Below are positions 8,073 to 17,399 of a stretch of 64,000 nucleotides of DNA, piece by piece (within the stretch, counting starts at the first letter, position 1; each line of letters opens with the position of its first letter). The notes beneath the pieces were generated by a model. It saw nothing but the letters and a program-made list of their open reading frames with translations. It made no database searches and had not been told where the DNA came from. Source of the stretch: an uncultured Chloroflexales bacterium. Lineage in GTDB: Bacteria > Chloroflexota > Chloroflexia > Chloroflexales > Chloroflexaceae. The stretch spans positions 124,001 through 188,000 of the forward strand of contig CALGUG010000033.1 of assembly GCA_937902315.1 (NCBI GenBank), read 5' to 3'. The position numbers were made by a program, and so were the translations under genes.

Positions 8073-10319
8073 ATGCCTACGGTAACAACAAACGAAACTT
8101 TTCGGCATTTGACTGTGCGAGTCGATGATCTCGAGTTACGTTGGTCGCGCGAAGAGGGCGCTTTGTGTGGCTTGCGGCTGCGCGACGGTGAGCAGTTGAT
8201 CGGCCATGGGCCGACCTCTCCCACCGTCGATATCGCGATCGCCGGGCCCGACCGTTGGCGTGCAAACTATGCCTTTGTACGCTACTTAAACCATAAGATC
8301 GAAACCTTTGAAGACGCGGTCGAGATCGTGATTGTGATCGGGATCGGTCCGCTTAAGCTCTACGATACCTATCGCATCACGGGCGATCTGATCGCGCGTT
8401 CGGTTACGGTCGAAAATGTTGGCCTCGACGAAGTGCAGCTCTGGGGCGTGCGCATGATTTTGCCTGATGCCTGTGTGGGCGACGCGGCTACATGTCGCTT
8501 CGAGGCTCCCGGCAACAGCGTGCGCCCTCGGGTGCCGCTCGATGTGGCCGCCGACCAGAAGCCGGGCGTTTTGCCGCGTCGCTTCTTTGCGCCCGGGCTG
8601 CGCGAAAACCGCGCCATCGAGTCGGCGCCCAGCCAAGGTCCGGGCCTGCTGGCCCTGCACGCCGGCAACCACGATGAGACCTTGCTCTGCTGGTATTACA
8701 GCGATGTCGAGCCAGCTCTGCCCTATATCGAGGGCAACAAGGCCAATGGCAACCCTTCGCCCAATCAATTGGCAGTCTCGCTGGCCCACGAAGTCAAGCT
8801 GGCGGGCTGGCTTGGGGCGGGCGAGAAGCTGACCGCTGGCGTGCAATACATTATGCCGCTGCCTTTGGCCTGGGAAGAAGCGCTGCTGGCCTTTCAGCGC
8901 ACCTGGCCGATCTGTGGCCTCAAGCCGCTTGAACATCCCGCCCCCTGGGTGCGCGATGCGGCCATCTACGAGCTGCACCCTTCCTACTATGGCGGCTTTA
9001 GTGGCTTAAAACAAGCCCTGCCAGCGTTGCGCGACCTTGGCATCAATACCCTTTATCTGCTGCCGATCTGGGAGTTCGATAATCGCAAGGGCCGCCTGTG
9101 GGACGGCAACTGGCAGCTTTCGGGCAGTTTGTATGCGATCCTCGATTTTAACAAGCTCGACCCGACCTTGGGCAGCGAAGAGGAGCTGCGCGACCTGATC
9201 GATACGGCTCACGCGCTCGACATGCGTGTGCTCTTCGATCTGGTAACCCAAGGCTGTGCCCGTACCGCCCATTATGTGCAAGAGAACCCCGAGTGGTTCT
9301 GTCGCGATCCTCAGGGCAACTTTATTTCGTCGCACGGCTGGAACGACACCTATAGCTTCGATTGGAACAACCCCAGCTATCAAGAGACCGTTCTCAAGTG
9401 GGCCTTGCACCAAGTCGAGCGCTACGATATCGACGGCTTCCGTGTGCATGCGCCCTACGATAAAGAGCCGAACTGGTCGCGTTTGGTCGAGAGCCACGCT
9501 AGCGCCACCAGTTTGGGCGTGCTTAAGCTGCTCGATAAGCTGCAGGTTGAGCTTAAGCGCATAAAACCCGAAGGCGTGCTCTTGTGCGAGCTATATGGGC
9601 CGGTCTACACCCGCAATCACGACTTTTGCTACGATTATGTCGCCCACCAGATGTTCTTCCACCTCGGGCTTGGTCGGATCTCTCCGGCGGAGCTGGGCGA
9701 ATGGCTGGAAGAGCATCACAACGCGCTGCCGCCCAATGTGGTGCGCGTCTGCTTCACCGAAACCCACAACACCCGCACGTTGAACCCGCTGGCCGATGGC
9801 ATGCGCGGCTCGCTGATCAGCCATATGTTGCTGTTCGGCATGGTCTTGTGCGGGTATGTGCCGATGTTGTGGTATGGCCAAGAGCTAGGCGACGAGCAAT
9901 TCGTGCGCGCGCTTTTGCGTGCCCGCGCCTCGACTCCGGCCTTGCGTTATGGGCGCACGCTCTACAATGTGGTGCCGAGCGATTTTCGCCAGGTTTTTGT
10001 GGTGCTGCGCGAATACGAGGGCCAGTATGTGCTCGGTTTGCTCAACTGCAGCCCGCATAAACGGACGGTGCTTTTGAGCCTGCCGATCGATATGATGAAT
10101 CTGAATGAGGGCAAGTTCCAGCTCTATGATCTGCTGGCCGAAGCGCCTTGGAACGAGGATGGGCGCACAAGCTGGAAGCGCGAAGAGCTGCTCAACCTCT
10201 GTATCACGCTCGACCCCTACCGCGCCTATGGCTTCGAGATCCAAGCGGTGCCAGAGCTCGCTCCTCAAACAGCGCTCGATTCGCCCGAGACAAGCGAGAG
10301 TGTGAACGCTTCCTCCTAG
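8073..10319 (+). CDS. GH13 alpha-amylase-family protein lacking catalytic Asp residues
   Basis: About 748 residues, starting at ATG 8073; an in-frame TTG at 8061 is possible, and neither start has a clear ribosome site. The first ~280 residues are a beta-rich domain I cannot name. From A-I-Y-E-L-H-P-S onward it is a GH13 (beta/alpha)8 barrel. Against GH13 consensus, region I (DxVxNH) reads D-L-V-T-Q-G-C-A; region II (GFRxD) reads G-F-R-V-H, with His 459 in place of the nucleophile Asp; region III keeps a Glu (506); region IV (HD) reads H-N (565-566). Loss of the nucleophile and the transition-state Asp predicts no classical glycosidase activity. A carbohydrate-sensing, scaffold or altered-chemistry role is possible. 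Frame and codon pattern are intact, so it is not a decaying pseudogene. It lies 34 bases after accC. Confidence 0.8.
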   Translation: MPTVTTNETFRHLTVRVDDLELRWSREEGALCGLRLRDGEQLIGHGPTSPTVDIAIAGPDRWRANYAFVRYLNHKIETFEDAVEIVIVIGIGPLKLYDTYRITGDLIARSVTVENVGLDEVQLWGVRMILPDACVGDAATCRFEAPGNSVRPRVPLDVAADQKPGVLPRRFFAPGLRENRAIESAPSQGPGLLALHAGNHDETLLCWYYSDVEPALPYIEGNKANGNPSPNQLAVSLAHEVKLAGWLGAGEKLTAGVQYIMPLPLAWEEALLAFQRTWPICGLKPLEHPAPWVRDAAIYELHPSYYGGFSGLKQALPALRDLGINTLYLLPIWEFDNRKGRLWDGNWQLSGSLYAILDFNKLDPTLGSEEELRDLIDTAHALDMRVLFDLVTQGCARTAHYVQENPEWFCRDPQGNFISSHGWNDTYSFDWNNPSYQETVLKWALHQVERYDIDGFRVHAPYDKEPNWSRLVESHASATSLGVLKLLDKLQVELKRIKPEGVLLCELYGPVYTRNHDFCYDYVAHQMFFHLGLGRISPAELGEWLEEHHNALPPNVVRVCFTETHNTRTLNPLADGMRGSLISHMLLFGMVLCGYVPMLWYGQELGDEQFVRALLRARASTPALRYGRTLYNVVPSDFRQVFVVLREYEGQYVLGLLNCSPHKRTVLLSLPIDMMNLNEGKFQLYDLLAEAPWNEDGRTSWKREELLNLCITLDPYRAYGFEIQAVPELAPQTALDSPETSESVNASS

Positions 10320-10367
10320 CGCCTGACAAGAAGCGCACTTGGGCACTTAGGAACGTTTTAGCATACA

Positions 10368-10428
10368 GCGGCGAGTTCTCTAGCCTCAAAGAGGGCTTCT
10401 AGCGCGTCCGCCTTCGGCTATCAAATCG
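10368..10428 (+). repeat. Rep-A copy 4
   Basis: The core variant GCGTCCGCCTTCGGCTATCA matches copy 3 more closely than the others. It opens a ~420-bp island that also contains Rep-B 4 and Rep-A 5. Confidence 0.75.
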
Positions 10429-10500
10429 CTTTCGCTCCCATGCGGGCACTCGGTCGCTGCTAAGGCAGCGATTGGCTTGTACTCGCCTCAAGCTGCTTCC

Positions 10501-10620
10501 TACCAAACCCGCTTGATTACTTTCTATTTAGCCTTCGGCCGAGCGGAACTTGACTATGTTTGTTGTGTCTTTCCCTGTTTTTGCCTTACAAGGGCGCAAG
10601 ACTTTAAACAGATCTGGTAT
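10501..10620 (-). repeat. Rep-B MITE-like element 4
   Basis: Reverse orientation, from TACCAAACCCG to CAGATCTGGTAT, with the family signature readable on the minus strand. Confidence 0.75.
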
Positions 10621-10721
10621 CAAAAGCTGCGCTCGCTGCCGAAGCAAAGGAAAGCTATGTGCTGCATTGTGGCTCTGCGCACTCGCTGCGCAGGCAGAGA
10701 TCGCAGCGAGCTTTGGAGGGT

Positions 10722-10785
10722 GGGATGTTGGTAGCCGTAGGCGGACGCGGTTGAAACCGGATGGAAGCTAGAGACGTAGCCGCAG
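10722..10785 (-). repeat. Rep-A copy 5
   Basis: Reverse core with perfect GATGTTGGTAGCCGTAGGCG. It ends 6 bases before the sdh terminator. Confidence 0.75.
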
Positions 10786-10790
10786 AATCA

Positions 10791-10826
10791 AAAAAACGGG
10801 GATGGGACGAAACCCACCCCCGTTTT
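10791..10826 (-). terminator. Rho-independent terminator of the sdhCAB operon
   Basis: A ~15-bp GC-rich stem (one mismatch) with a short loop. On the minus strand it is followed by a run of eight T, 12 bases past the sdhB stop. Confidence 0.85.
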
Positions 10827-10837
10827 TGCTGTAAGAA

Positions 10838-11620
10838 TTAGTGGCTCTCTTTCTTGGCCTTGGGCTGGCTGCGAGTCAGGTTGGCCCAGAAGAGGTCGCG
10901 GTTCATCTGTGCGATCACATCGATCGAGATACCCTTGGGGCAGACCGCTTCGCACTCGGCGAAGTTGGTACAGCCACCGAAGCCCTCGGCATCGTGAGTA
11001 TCGACCATGCGCAGAACGCGGTCGTAGCGCTCGGCTTGGCCTTGGGGCAGGGCGGCTAGGTGAGCTACCTTCGCGCCCGTGAAGAGCATTGCCGAAGCGT
11101 TCGGACAGGCGGCTACACAAGCGCCACAGCCGATACAAGCGGCGGCGTCGAAGGCGTAGTCGGCCTTGGGCTTGGGCACCGGAATGGCGTTGCCATCGGG
11201 AGCTGCGCCAGTCGGGACCGAAATGTAACCGCCCGATTGAATGATGTGGTCGAAGGCCGAGCGGTCAACTACAAGGTCTTTCAGCACCGGGAAGGCTTTG
11301 GCGCGCCACGGCTCGATCGTAATGGTGTCACCATCTTTGAAGAAGCGCATGTGGAGCTGGCAGGTTGTTGTGGGTGTGCCTGCGATCTGGCGGCCGTGCG
11401 GTACACCGTTGATCATCATGCCACAGGTACCACAAATGCCTTCGCGGCAGTCGTGATCGAAAGCGATCGGTTCCTTGCCTTCTGCGATGAGGTCTTGGTT
11501 GACCACATCGAGCATCTCAAGGAAGGACATTTCAGGCAAGACTTTATCTGTATGGTAGGTTTCAAAATGGCCGCTATCGTTTGGGCCTTTTTGTCGCCAA
11601 ACATTGAGTGTGAGCTTCAT
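10838..11620 (-). CDS. sdhB: Succinate dehydrogenase/fumarate reductase iron-sulfur subunit
   Basis: The 260-residue subunit transfers electrons from SdhA flavin to the quinone site. Cysteine patterns for the clusters are visible: C-R-E-G-I-C-G-T-C-G plus a later C for the [2Fe-2S], C-I-G-C-G-A-C-V-A-A-C-P, then C-E-A-V-C-P for the [4Fe-4S] and [3Fe-4S]. The ATG at 11620 (MKLTLNVWRQ) is preferred over the longer frame from 11677 because AAGG precedes it and the family begins there. It is the last gene of sdhCAB, with a 63-base gap after sdhA. It acts at the inner face of the membrane. Confidence 0.93.
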   Translation of the reverse strand: MKLTLNVWRQKGPNDSGHFETYHTDKVLPEMSFLEMLDVVNQDLIAEGKEPIAFDHDCREGICGTCGMMINGVPHGRQIAGTPTTTCQLHMRFFKDGDTITIEPWRAKAFPVLKDLVVDRSAFDHIIQSGGYISVPTGAAPDGNAIPVPKPKADYAFDAAACIGCGACVAACPNASAMLFTGAKVAHLAALPQGQAERYDRVLRMVDTHDAEGFGGCTNFAECEAVCPKGISIDVIAQMNRDLFWANLTRSQPKAKKESH

Positions 11621-11683
11621 TGATATACCTTTTGATGTGTTGGGTGCAAACGCTCTGCTGCGTCGGCACCCAATCATACATAC

Positions 11684-13645
11684 TTACTTATAGCTACGGG
11701 TTGCCAATTGCACGTTCTCGAAATTCAAGGGTTCTTTGTGCAGTACTGGTGGTTTGCCTACACCAGTCGACTCCCATGCAGCGACATAGGTAAAATGCTC
11801 ATCATCGCGTTTCGCTTCGCCATCTTCCGTCTGGCTTTCAATGCGGAAGTGACCACCACACGATTCGGTGCGGTGCAAAGCGTCGATGCACATCAGTTCA
11901 GCAAGCTCTAAGAAGTCGGCTACGCGTCCGGCTTTCTCTAGTTCTTGGTTCAGCTCTTCGCCTTCGCCGGGAACCTTCACATTCTGCCAGAACTCCTCGC
12001 GGATCTTAGGAATAACGCTGAGTGCGTAGCGCAGACTCTCGTCGCTACGGGCCATACCACAGTTATCCCACATCAACTTGCCCAATTCACGGTGGAAGCT
12101 GTCGACAGAGCGATTACCATTGATGGAAAGCAGCTTCTTGGTGCGCTCTACAACTTCGGCTTCGGCTTCGGCAAAGGCTGGGTGGTTGATATCGACCTTC
12201 TCGGGCTTCTCGCTAGCGATGTAGTTACCCATCGTTGCAGGAAGCACAAAGTAGCCGTCTGAGAGACCCTGCATCAGAGCCGATGCACCCAGGCGGTTGG
12301 CGCCGTGATCCGAGAAGTTCGCTTCGCCAGCTACAAACAGACCCGTGATGTTGCTCATCAGGTTGTAGTCGACCCACAGACCACCCATGGTGTAGTGAAC
12401 CGCCGGGTAGATACGCATCGGCGTGACATAGGGATCTTCACCCGTGATGTGGGCGTACATTTCGAACAGGTTGCCGTAGCGTTCTTCGATCTTTTGGCGA
12501 CCCAAGCGCTTAATCGCATCCGAGAAGTCGAGGTAGACGCCCAAGCCACCGGGGCCAACGCCTCGTCCAGCGTCACAAGCTTCCTTGGCGGCGCGGCTTG
12601 CAATGTCGCGCGGCGCGAGGTTGCCGAAGCTGGGGTACTTGCGCTCCAGATAGTAGTCGCGCTCGTCTTCAGGAATCTGGTGCGGCGGGCGCTTGTCGCC
12701 GGGGGTCTTGGGAACCCAAATACGACCATCGTTACGCAGCGACTCCGACATCAGGGTCAGCTTGCTTTGGTAATCTCCACTGACCGGAATACAGGTCGGG
12801 TGGATCTGGGTGTAGCACGGGTTAGCAAAGAACGCGCCACGGCGGTGGGCACGCCAGATGGCAGTGGTGTTACAGCCCTTAGCATTGGTCGAAAGGTAGA
12901 AGACATTACCGTAGCCGCCCGTCGCGAGCACAACTGCGTCGCCAACGTGGCGCTCGATCTTGCCCGTCACCATGTTGCGCGTGATGATACCGCGAGCCTT
13001 GCCGTTGATGATCACCAGATCGAGCATTTCGGTGCGCGGGAACATCTTTACGGTGCCAGCGTCGATCTGGCGGCTGAGTGCTTGGTAGGCGCCCAGCAGC
13101 AGCTGCTGGCCGGTCTGACCGCGCGCGTAGAAGGTACGCGATACCTGCGCACCACCGAACGAGCGGTTGTCGAGCAGACCGCCGTATTCGCGGGCGAAGG
13201 GCACGCCTTGAGCGACACACTGGTCGATAATGTTCGACGAGATCTCGGCCAAGCGATAGACGTTGGCCTCACGGGCGCGGAAGTCGCCGCCCTTGATCGT
13301 ATCGTAGAAGAGGCGATAGACGCTGTCGCCGTCGTTGCGGTAGTTCTTAGCAGCGTTGATACCACCTTGAGCAGCGATCGAGTGAGCGCGACGTGGGCTG
13401 TCTTGGTAGCAGAAACAGAGCACATTGTAGCCCTGCTCGCCCAAGGTTGCTGCAGCAGAGGCGCCAGCCAAGCCGGAACCTACAATGATGATGGTGTGTT
13501 TACGGCGGTTGGCTGGGTTGACCAGCTTCATGTTGAATTTGTGCTGGGTCCACTTCTCTGCCAGTGGCCCGGGCGGAATATTCGAATTCACCTGTGGCTC
13601 GGCCGCAACGGTGAAGAATTCATTTTTGTCTGTAGCACTAGCCAT
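11684..13645 (-). CDS. sdhA: Succinate dehydrogenase/fumarate reductase flavoprotein subunit
   Basis: A 653-residue flavoprotein oxidising succinate to fumarate (or the reverse). Visible are the FAD-binding G-S-G-L-A-G-A-S-A-A, the covalent-FAD region H-S-I-A-A-Q-G-G-I-N-A-A, the substrate/capping region, and the active-site H-P-T segment (Y-T-Q-I-H-P-T). Length matches the type B/non-classical SdhA group found with a single cytochrome b subunit. GGAG lies before the ATG. It is 16 bases downstream of sdhC. Whether the complex works as dehydrogenase or fumarate reductase cannot be told here. Confidence 0.93.
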   Translation of the reverse strand: MASATDKNEFFTVAAEPQVNSNIPPGPLAEKWTQHKFNMKLVNPANRRKHTIIIVGSGLAGASAAATLGEQGYNVLCFCYQDSPRRAHSIAAQGGINAAKNYRNDGDSVYRLFYDTIKGGDFRAREANVYRLAEISSNIIDQCVAQGVPFAREYGGLLDNRSFGGAQVSRTFYARGQTGQQLLLGAYQALSRQIDAGTVKMFPRTEMLDLVIINGKARGIITRNMVTGKIERHVGDAVVLATGGYGNVFYLSTNAKGCNTTAIWRAHRRGAFFANPCYTQIHPTCIPVSGDYQSKLTLMSESLRNDGRIWVPKTPGDKRPPHQIPEDERDYYLERKYPSFGNLAPRDIASRAAKEACDAGRGVGPGGLGVYLDFSDAIKRLGRQKIEERYGNLFEMYAHITGEDPYVTPMRIYPAVHYTMGGLWVDYNLMSNITGLFVAGEANFSDHGANRLGASALMQGLSDGYFVLPATMGNYIASEKPEKVDINHPAFAEAEAEVVERTKKLLSINGNRSVDSFHRELGKLMWDNCGMARSDESLRYALSVIPKIREEFWQNVKVPGEGEELNQELEKAGRVADFLELAELMCIDALHRTESCGGHFRIESQTEDGEAKRDDEHFTYVAAWESTGVGKPPVLHKEPLNFENVQLATRSYK

Positions 13646-13661
13646 AATCGTCCGCTCCGCT

Positions 13662-14339
13662 TTATTTTACAATGCCCAAAAGGACCGAAATCGGTACGAT
13701 TGAGAAACCGATAAAGAGCAAGATGCCTGAAGCTTGAGCTAGGCGTCTGAAGAACAGGTCGGTGCGTCGTGAATTGAGGCCCAGGCTTTGGAACATACTC
13801 CATACGCCATGGTAGAGGTGCATGCCTAATGCCGCCATCGCGACCAAATAGACAGCTACGCTAATTGGGTTCTGGAAGCCTGAAACGAGATTATGATAAG
13901 GATCGTTTGGAATAAAGTTCGAGTGGGCATTGCCAAGGGTCAAATGCATCAAATGATAGACTAGGAATAAGAAAATCGCAGTGCCACCGTAACGTAGTGT
14001 TTTGGTTGCGAAAGAAGATTGAACGGTGTCTTTCTTTGCATATTTGACCGGACGGCTTGCCAAGTCGCGGCGCGACAGATCGATCGCCATCCAAACGTGG
14101 GTAATAACTGCAACTAACAGAACGATTCGTACCACCCAGAGCAAACCAGTATGTGGCACGAACGGTTGGCCTATTGTGCGTAAACCTTCAGCGTAAGCGT
14201 TAAATTCTTCGCGACCTTCAAAAGCATGAAAGTTACCGGCCATGTGAGCGATCACAAAGCCGTAACCTATCGCACCACTAACAGCCATCAGCATTTTTTT
14301 GCCGATTGTGGTACGGGTAAACGATACTACCGCCGCCAT
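13662..14339 (-). CDS. sdhC: Succinate dehydrogenase cytochrome b subunit
   Basis: A 225-residue membrane anchor with five predicted helices and several conserved-looking histidines (H-M-A-G-N-F-H-A, H-V-W, H-L-M-H-L, H-L-Y-H-G-V-W). This fits a di-heme, single-subunit (type B) anchor that normally works with menaquinone. Start ATG 14339 is chosen over the upstream in-frame start at 14363 because GGAGC sits 6-10 bases before it. First gene of the operon, with a promoter about 140 bases upstream. Confidence 0.88.
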   Translation of the reverse strand: MAAVVSFTRTTIGKKMLMAVSGAIGYGFVIAHMAGNFHAFEGREEFNAYAEGLRTIGQPFVPHTGLLWVVRIVLLVAVITHVWMAIDLSRRDLASRPVKYAKKDTVQSSFATKTLRYGGTAIFLFLVYHLMHLTLGNAHSNFIPNDPYHNLVSGFQNPISVAVYLVAMAALGMHLYHGVWSMFQSLGLNSRRTDLFFRRLAQASGILLFIGFSIVPISVLLGIVK

Positions 14340-14943
14340 CGTTGCTCCTTTCCTCGCAAACAATCAAGTGCAACGGGTCTCGCTAACGCAAGACCGAGAG
14401 ATCGCACTTAGTTTCAGGCATTTGATGGTAAAAAGAAGTAACCTAATCGTAGTCATTTATTTACGAGCGCACCTTCCATTATAGTCCCATGCAAACTTGT
14501 TGTCTATTTAAGACTAGCGCTTTACAACGCCCTAGAAAGCTGTTAGTAGTTTGTTCGCTTACAAATAGCACCAAAGATAAGGGCTATAGAATGCGATAAA
14601 GTCAAAATGACACTAGCACTTTGACGCAAGAAAGCAATAACTATTGATTATAAATGAAATAGTAAATATGTCTATAGCCAATAGTGAGAAAATGATCATA
14701 TCTTATTATAGACAGTTTTAAGCTATTTAGACATAAAGGAAACCCGCCCTACTTTGTGAAAGTAGGCTTTAAGTTTCTGCTTCATGAGCGATCGGCTTGT
14801 AGCTCGACCTTTTTGATAGAGAAACGCTTGGAGTTAGGAAAATCGACTGTAGCTTGTGTTTTAATGGGGTTATAGCAACAGAAAATGTGTAAAGGCTATT
14901 GATGGAGATAACGAAACTGCTAGAAGTCGATCGCGAGTGTAGG
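14340..14943. other. Intergenic region upstream of sdhC, no gene seen
   Basis: AT-rich. It holds the sdh promoter at 14478-14506. The remaining ~430 bases show no repeat-family member or convincing open frame. Confidence 0.6.
14478..14506 (-). promoter_or_regulatory. Promoter of sdhCAB
   Basis: On the minus strand: TAGACA, a 17-base spacer, then a perfect TATAAT. Placed 139 bases before the sdhC ATG. Confidence 0.65.
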
Positions 14944-14978
14944 ATATGGTTGGTGAAAACTAGTTCCACCAACCATAT
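14944..14978 (-). terminator. Perfect 12-bp hairpin after the AAA ATPase gene
   Basis: ATATGGTTGGTG pairs with CACCAACCATAT around an 11-base loop, 36 bases past the stop of the leftward gene. No T-run on the minus strand. Confidence 0.45.
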
Positions 14979-15013
14979 CGACAAAGCCTAAGCGAGCAGC
15001 GCGAAAAAAGTTC

Positions 15014-16621
15014 CTATTCGAGACGCACTTTCGCACCGAAGTCCTGGCGCTCTTTGCTTACGAAGTAAGTCGCACAGGCGGCGTCGATCAAGTCGGGGTT
15101 GAGCGTGATCTTTTCCATATTGTATTTGCCGATCGAGATCATCTGGTCGAGGATGTCGCGCGGCTGACACATACGGAAGGGCCGATTATCGGGCTTGTAC
15201 CACTTCTCGATCAGATAATCCAAACCTCGATCGTCGTAGGGCACCTTACGGCTCTTACAGACCAAACCCCAGATCTTGCGCCATTGAGTCTCGTCGGGGT
15301 CGACGACATTGATCTTAAACTTGATACGTCGCAAGAAGGCTTCGTCGGCGATGTCGTGCGGGTCGAGATTGGTCGAGAAGATGATCAACTGGTCGAAGGG
15401 AATCTCCAGCTTGTTGCCGGTCGCGGTCGTCAAGTAGTCGAAGCGCTTTTCGAGCGGCACAATCCAGCGGTTGAGCAGGTCCATTGGGCGGCACATCTGG
15501 CGACCGAAGTCGTCGATCAAGAAGATGCCACCGTTGGCCTTCATCTGGAAGGGCGCTTCATAAACGCGCGAAGCCTCGTTGTAGGTCAGGTCGAGCATGG
15601 GCAAGGTAAGCTCGCCACCGGTGATCACAACGGGGCGTTTGATGCATACCCAGCGGCGGTCGTACTCGCCAAGTTCTTCATCGTTGACAGCGGCCAGCTC
15701 GTGGACGATCGGGTCGTAGACCTTGATGATCTGGCCGTCGGCTTCGACCGCATAGGGAATGAAGATCGCGTCGCCCATGAGGCGTGTGATGCGCTCGGCG
15801 ATACTGGTCTTGCCGTTGCCGGGGTAGCCGAACAAGAAGACCGACGAGCCGGAGTTCACGGCCGGACCGACATCGTTCAAAATCGCATCGCTGATGATCA
15901 AGTCCGAGAAGGCTTTGCGAATATTGCGGCGAGTCACCACAACGTTCCTGATCGTCTGGGCACGCACTGCTTCGACATAGGCGCTCAGCGGTACGGGCGC
16001 TGCACCCGCATACTGAGTCTTCAGCATCGCTTCGTTAGCTGCTTGGTTACCCTTGCTGGTCAAGACATATTCGTAGTTGAAATCGCCATAGCCCTTCTGG
16101 CCCGCGATATCGATATACTCGGCGCGGCGCAGATCGTTTAAGAGCGGCTCGACTACGCCATAGAAGAGTTGAAGATGCTCGGCCAAGGCGGCGCCGGTGA
16201 TACGGCTCTTGTTATAGATCACACGCAGAATCATCTCGTTTAACAGCGTGCGGTTGAGGCCGGTCTCCTCTGCCGTTCCAGGCATAGGTGGAATGAACGA
16301 ATTGGTATTGGGAGGCGCGCCGTCATCGGTCGGTGGAGCTTCACCTAGCATGGTCGCATTGTGAAATGTACCTGCTTGTTTCGCTTCGGCGACGAGCTGC
16401 TGTAGCTCGTTGATATGCATCTGAAGGTGAGCGATCGCCGGGATATCGTTCTCTTCACGCGCTTCTTGCAGACAGACGTGAAGGGCACGGGCGACAACGT
16501 ATTTCACACCATCTCGATATAAATGATGAAGATAACGTTTGGGACGAGCGTAACAGTCATTGCTATGATCTGTACGGCTCATCATCTCTTCATATGATTC
16601 TTGGTCTAGCAGATAACGCAT
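15014..16621 (-). CDS. AAA-type ATPase with N-terminal helical/winged-helix region
   Basis: A 535-residue protein. Walker A is G-Y-P-G-N-G-K-T-S near residue 275 and Walker B is G-G-I-F-L-I-D-D-F-G near 365; a sensor-1-like I-I-F-S-T-N follows and an arginine-rich D-E-A-F-L-R-R-I-K further on. The N-terminal ~230 residues include a helical segment and a winged-helix-like stretch (residues ~130-210). It resembles ATPases sometimes found with pilus or secretion genes, but no such genes are adjacent. It probably remodels a protein complex in the cytoplasm; the partner is unknown. ATG start, with an AGGA-containing site slightly far upstream. Confidence 0.75.
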   Translation of the reverse strand: MRYLLDQESYEEMMSRTDHSNDCYARPKRYLHHLYRDGVKYVVARALHVCLQEAREENDIPAIAHLQMHINELQQLVAEAKQAGTFHNATMLGEAPPTDDGAPPNTNSFIPPMPGTAEETGLNRTLLNEMILRVIYNKSRITGAALAEHLQLFYGVVEPLLNDLRRAEYIDIAGQKGYGDFNYEYVLTSKGNQAANEAMLKTQYAGAAPVPLSAYVEAVRAQTIRNVVVTRRNIRKAFSDLIISDAILNDVGPAVNSGSSVFLFGYPGNGKTSIAERITRLMGDAIFIPYAVEADGQIIKVYDPIVHELAAVNDEELGEYDRRWVCIKRPVVITGGELTLPMLDLTYNEASRVYEAPFQMKANGGIFLIDDFGRQMCRPMDLLNRWIVPLEKRFDYLTTATGNKLEIPFDQLIIFSTNLDPHDIADEAFLRRIKFKINVVDPDETQWRKIWGLVCKSRKVPYDDRGLDYLIEKWYKPDNRPFRMCQPRDILDQMISIGKYNMEKITLNPDLIDAACATYFVSKERQDFGAKVRLE

Positions 16622-17070
16622 AACAAGTCACATCCTCTCGTGCGATCACAGTGCGATCAATGGCATATTAAAAAGGCAGCAACGATCACCATTGATCGAA
16701 GGCAGACCGAGCGACACGGCTTGGTTGAATGTGCGTTTGCCTTCAATGAAGCGTCTGGAAGTTCTTTTGGGAAGCTTCACTTGCACCACATGTATAGTAG
16801 CGTTTGGCTATAACCAGAATAGTAGTATGGACACTATTAAAAAACGGTTTGTATAGAAGAAGAAACTGTTTGTAGTTAGCGTACAGAGCAACACGAAGTG
16901 GTACAGATTGCTTTGGAAAGCCTTGTTTCCGCATCAATGCCGAGGAGCGACCGTTAGATCGTTAACGTGCGCTTAGTTGCGGTTTTAGAGCTCTGCAATA
17001 AGCAAAATACCTTCTGCTAACTTGAGTCGTAGGGAGATTGTGATAATTGTCTTTGTTTAACACTCTATAA
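16622..17070. other. Intergenic region, nothing recognised
   Basis: Moderately AT-rich sequence between the ATPase start and a hybrid repeat. No open frame with a ribosome site and no family repeat found. Confidence 0.5.
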
Positions 17071-17238
17071 TGCCAAATCTGTTTGATCAGTTCAGCACTT
17101 TGGCGGCTGGCTCTCTTCCCCAAAGCGGGCTGCTAGCGCGTCCGCCTACGGCTACCAACAGCTCGCCCATAAGCAGGGCGTTGTAGTTGTGTGTCGAGAG
17201 ACTGCCCCAAAATCCAATGATTCAAGCGGATCTCGTAT
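17071..17238 (+). repeat. Hybrid element: Rep-B ends around a Rep-A core
   Basis: The left end TGCCAAATCTGTTTGA and right end TTCAAGCGGATCTCGTAT are Rep-B-like, but the interior is a full Rep-A unit (17101-17167). A near reverse copy is at 19983. Confidence 0.7.
17101..17167 (+). repeat. Rep-A copy 6 (inside hybrid element)
   Basis: Perfect 20-base core with a TGGCGGCTGG lead-in and CTTCCCCAAAGCGGGCTGCTAG linker. The linker is shared with copies 1 and 7. Confidence 0.8.
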
Positions 17239-17244
17239 AAGATA

Positions 17245-17282
17245 GAAACAGGCACAGCTCCAGCAAGGAACTGTGCCTGTTT
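17245..17282 (-). terminator. Hairpin downstream of the Gfo/Idh/MocA gene
   Basis: AAACAGGCACAG pairs with CTGTGCCTGTTT around a ~14-base loop. The T/A-rich ends would serve either direction. Confidence 0.5.
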
Positions 17283-17399
17283 GTTATCAAATTTGGCCTT
17301 CAGCAGACTGGAACCAGACAATGCTTGCTTGGCCGTTTTCGTTTCCCAGCATCACAAACATGCAGGTAAACGGTTTTGCTATAAGCGCAATAGCTTCGA

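Noticed and set aside
8073..10319. Annotating the GH13 protein as an active alpha-amylase or trehalose synthase
   Set aside because: The nucleophile Asp and region IV Asp are absent at the DNA level (CAT and AAC codons), so standard activity should not be assumed.
12305..13714. 469-codon open frame opposite sdhA
   Set aside because: It lies wholly antisense to a conserved gene. Such long antisense frames arise from the codon bias of the real strand, and there is no ribosome site or recognisable domain.
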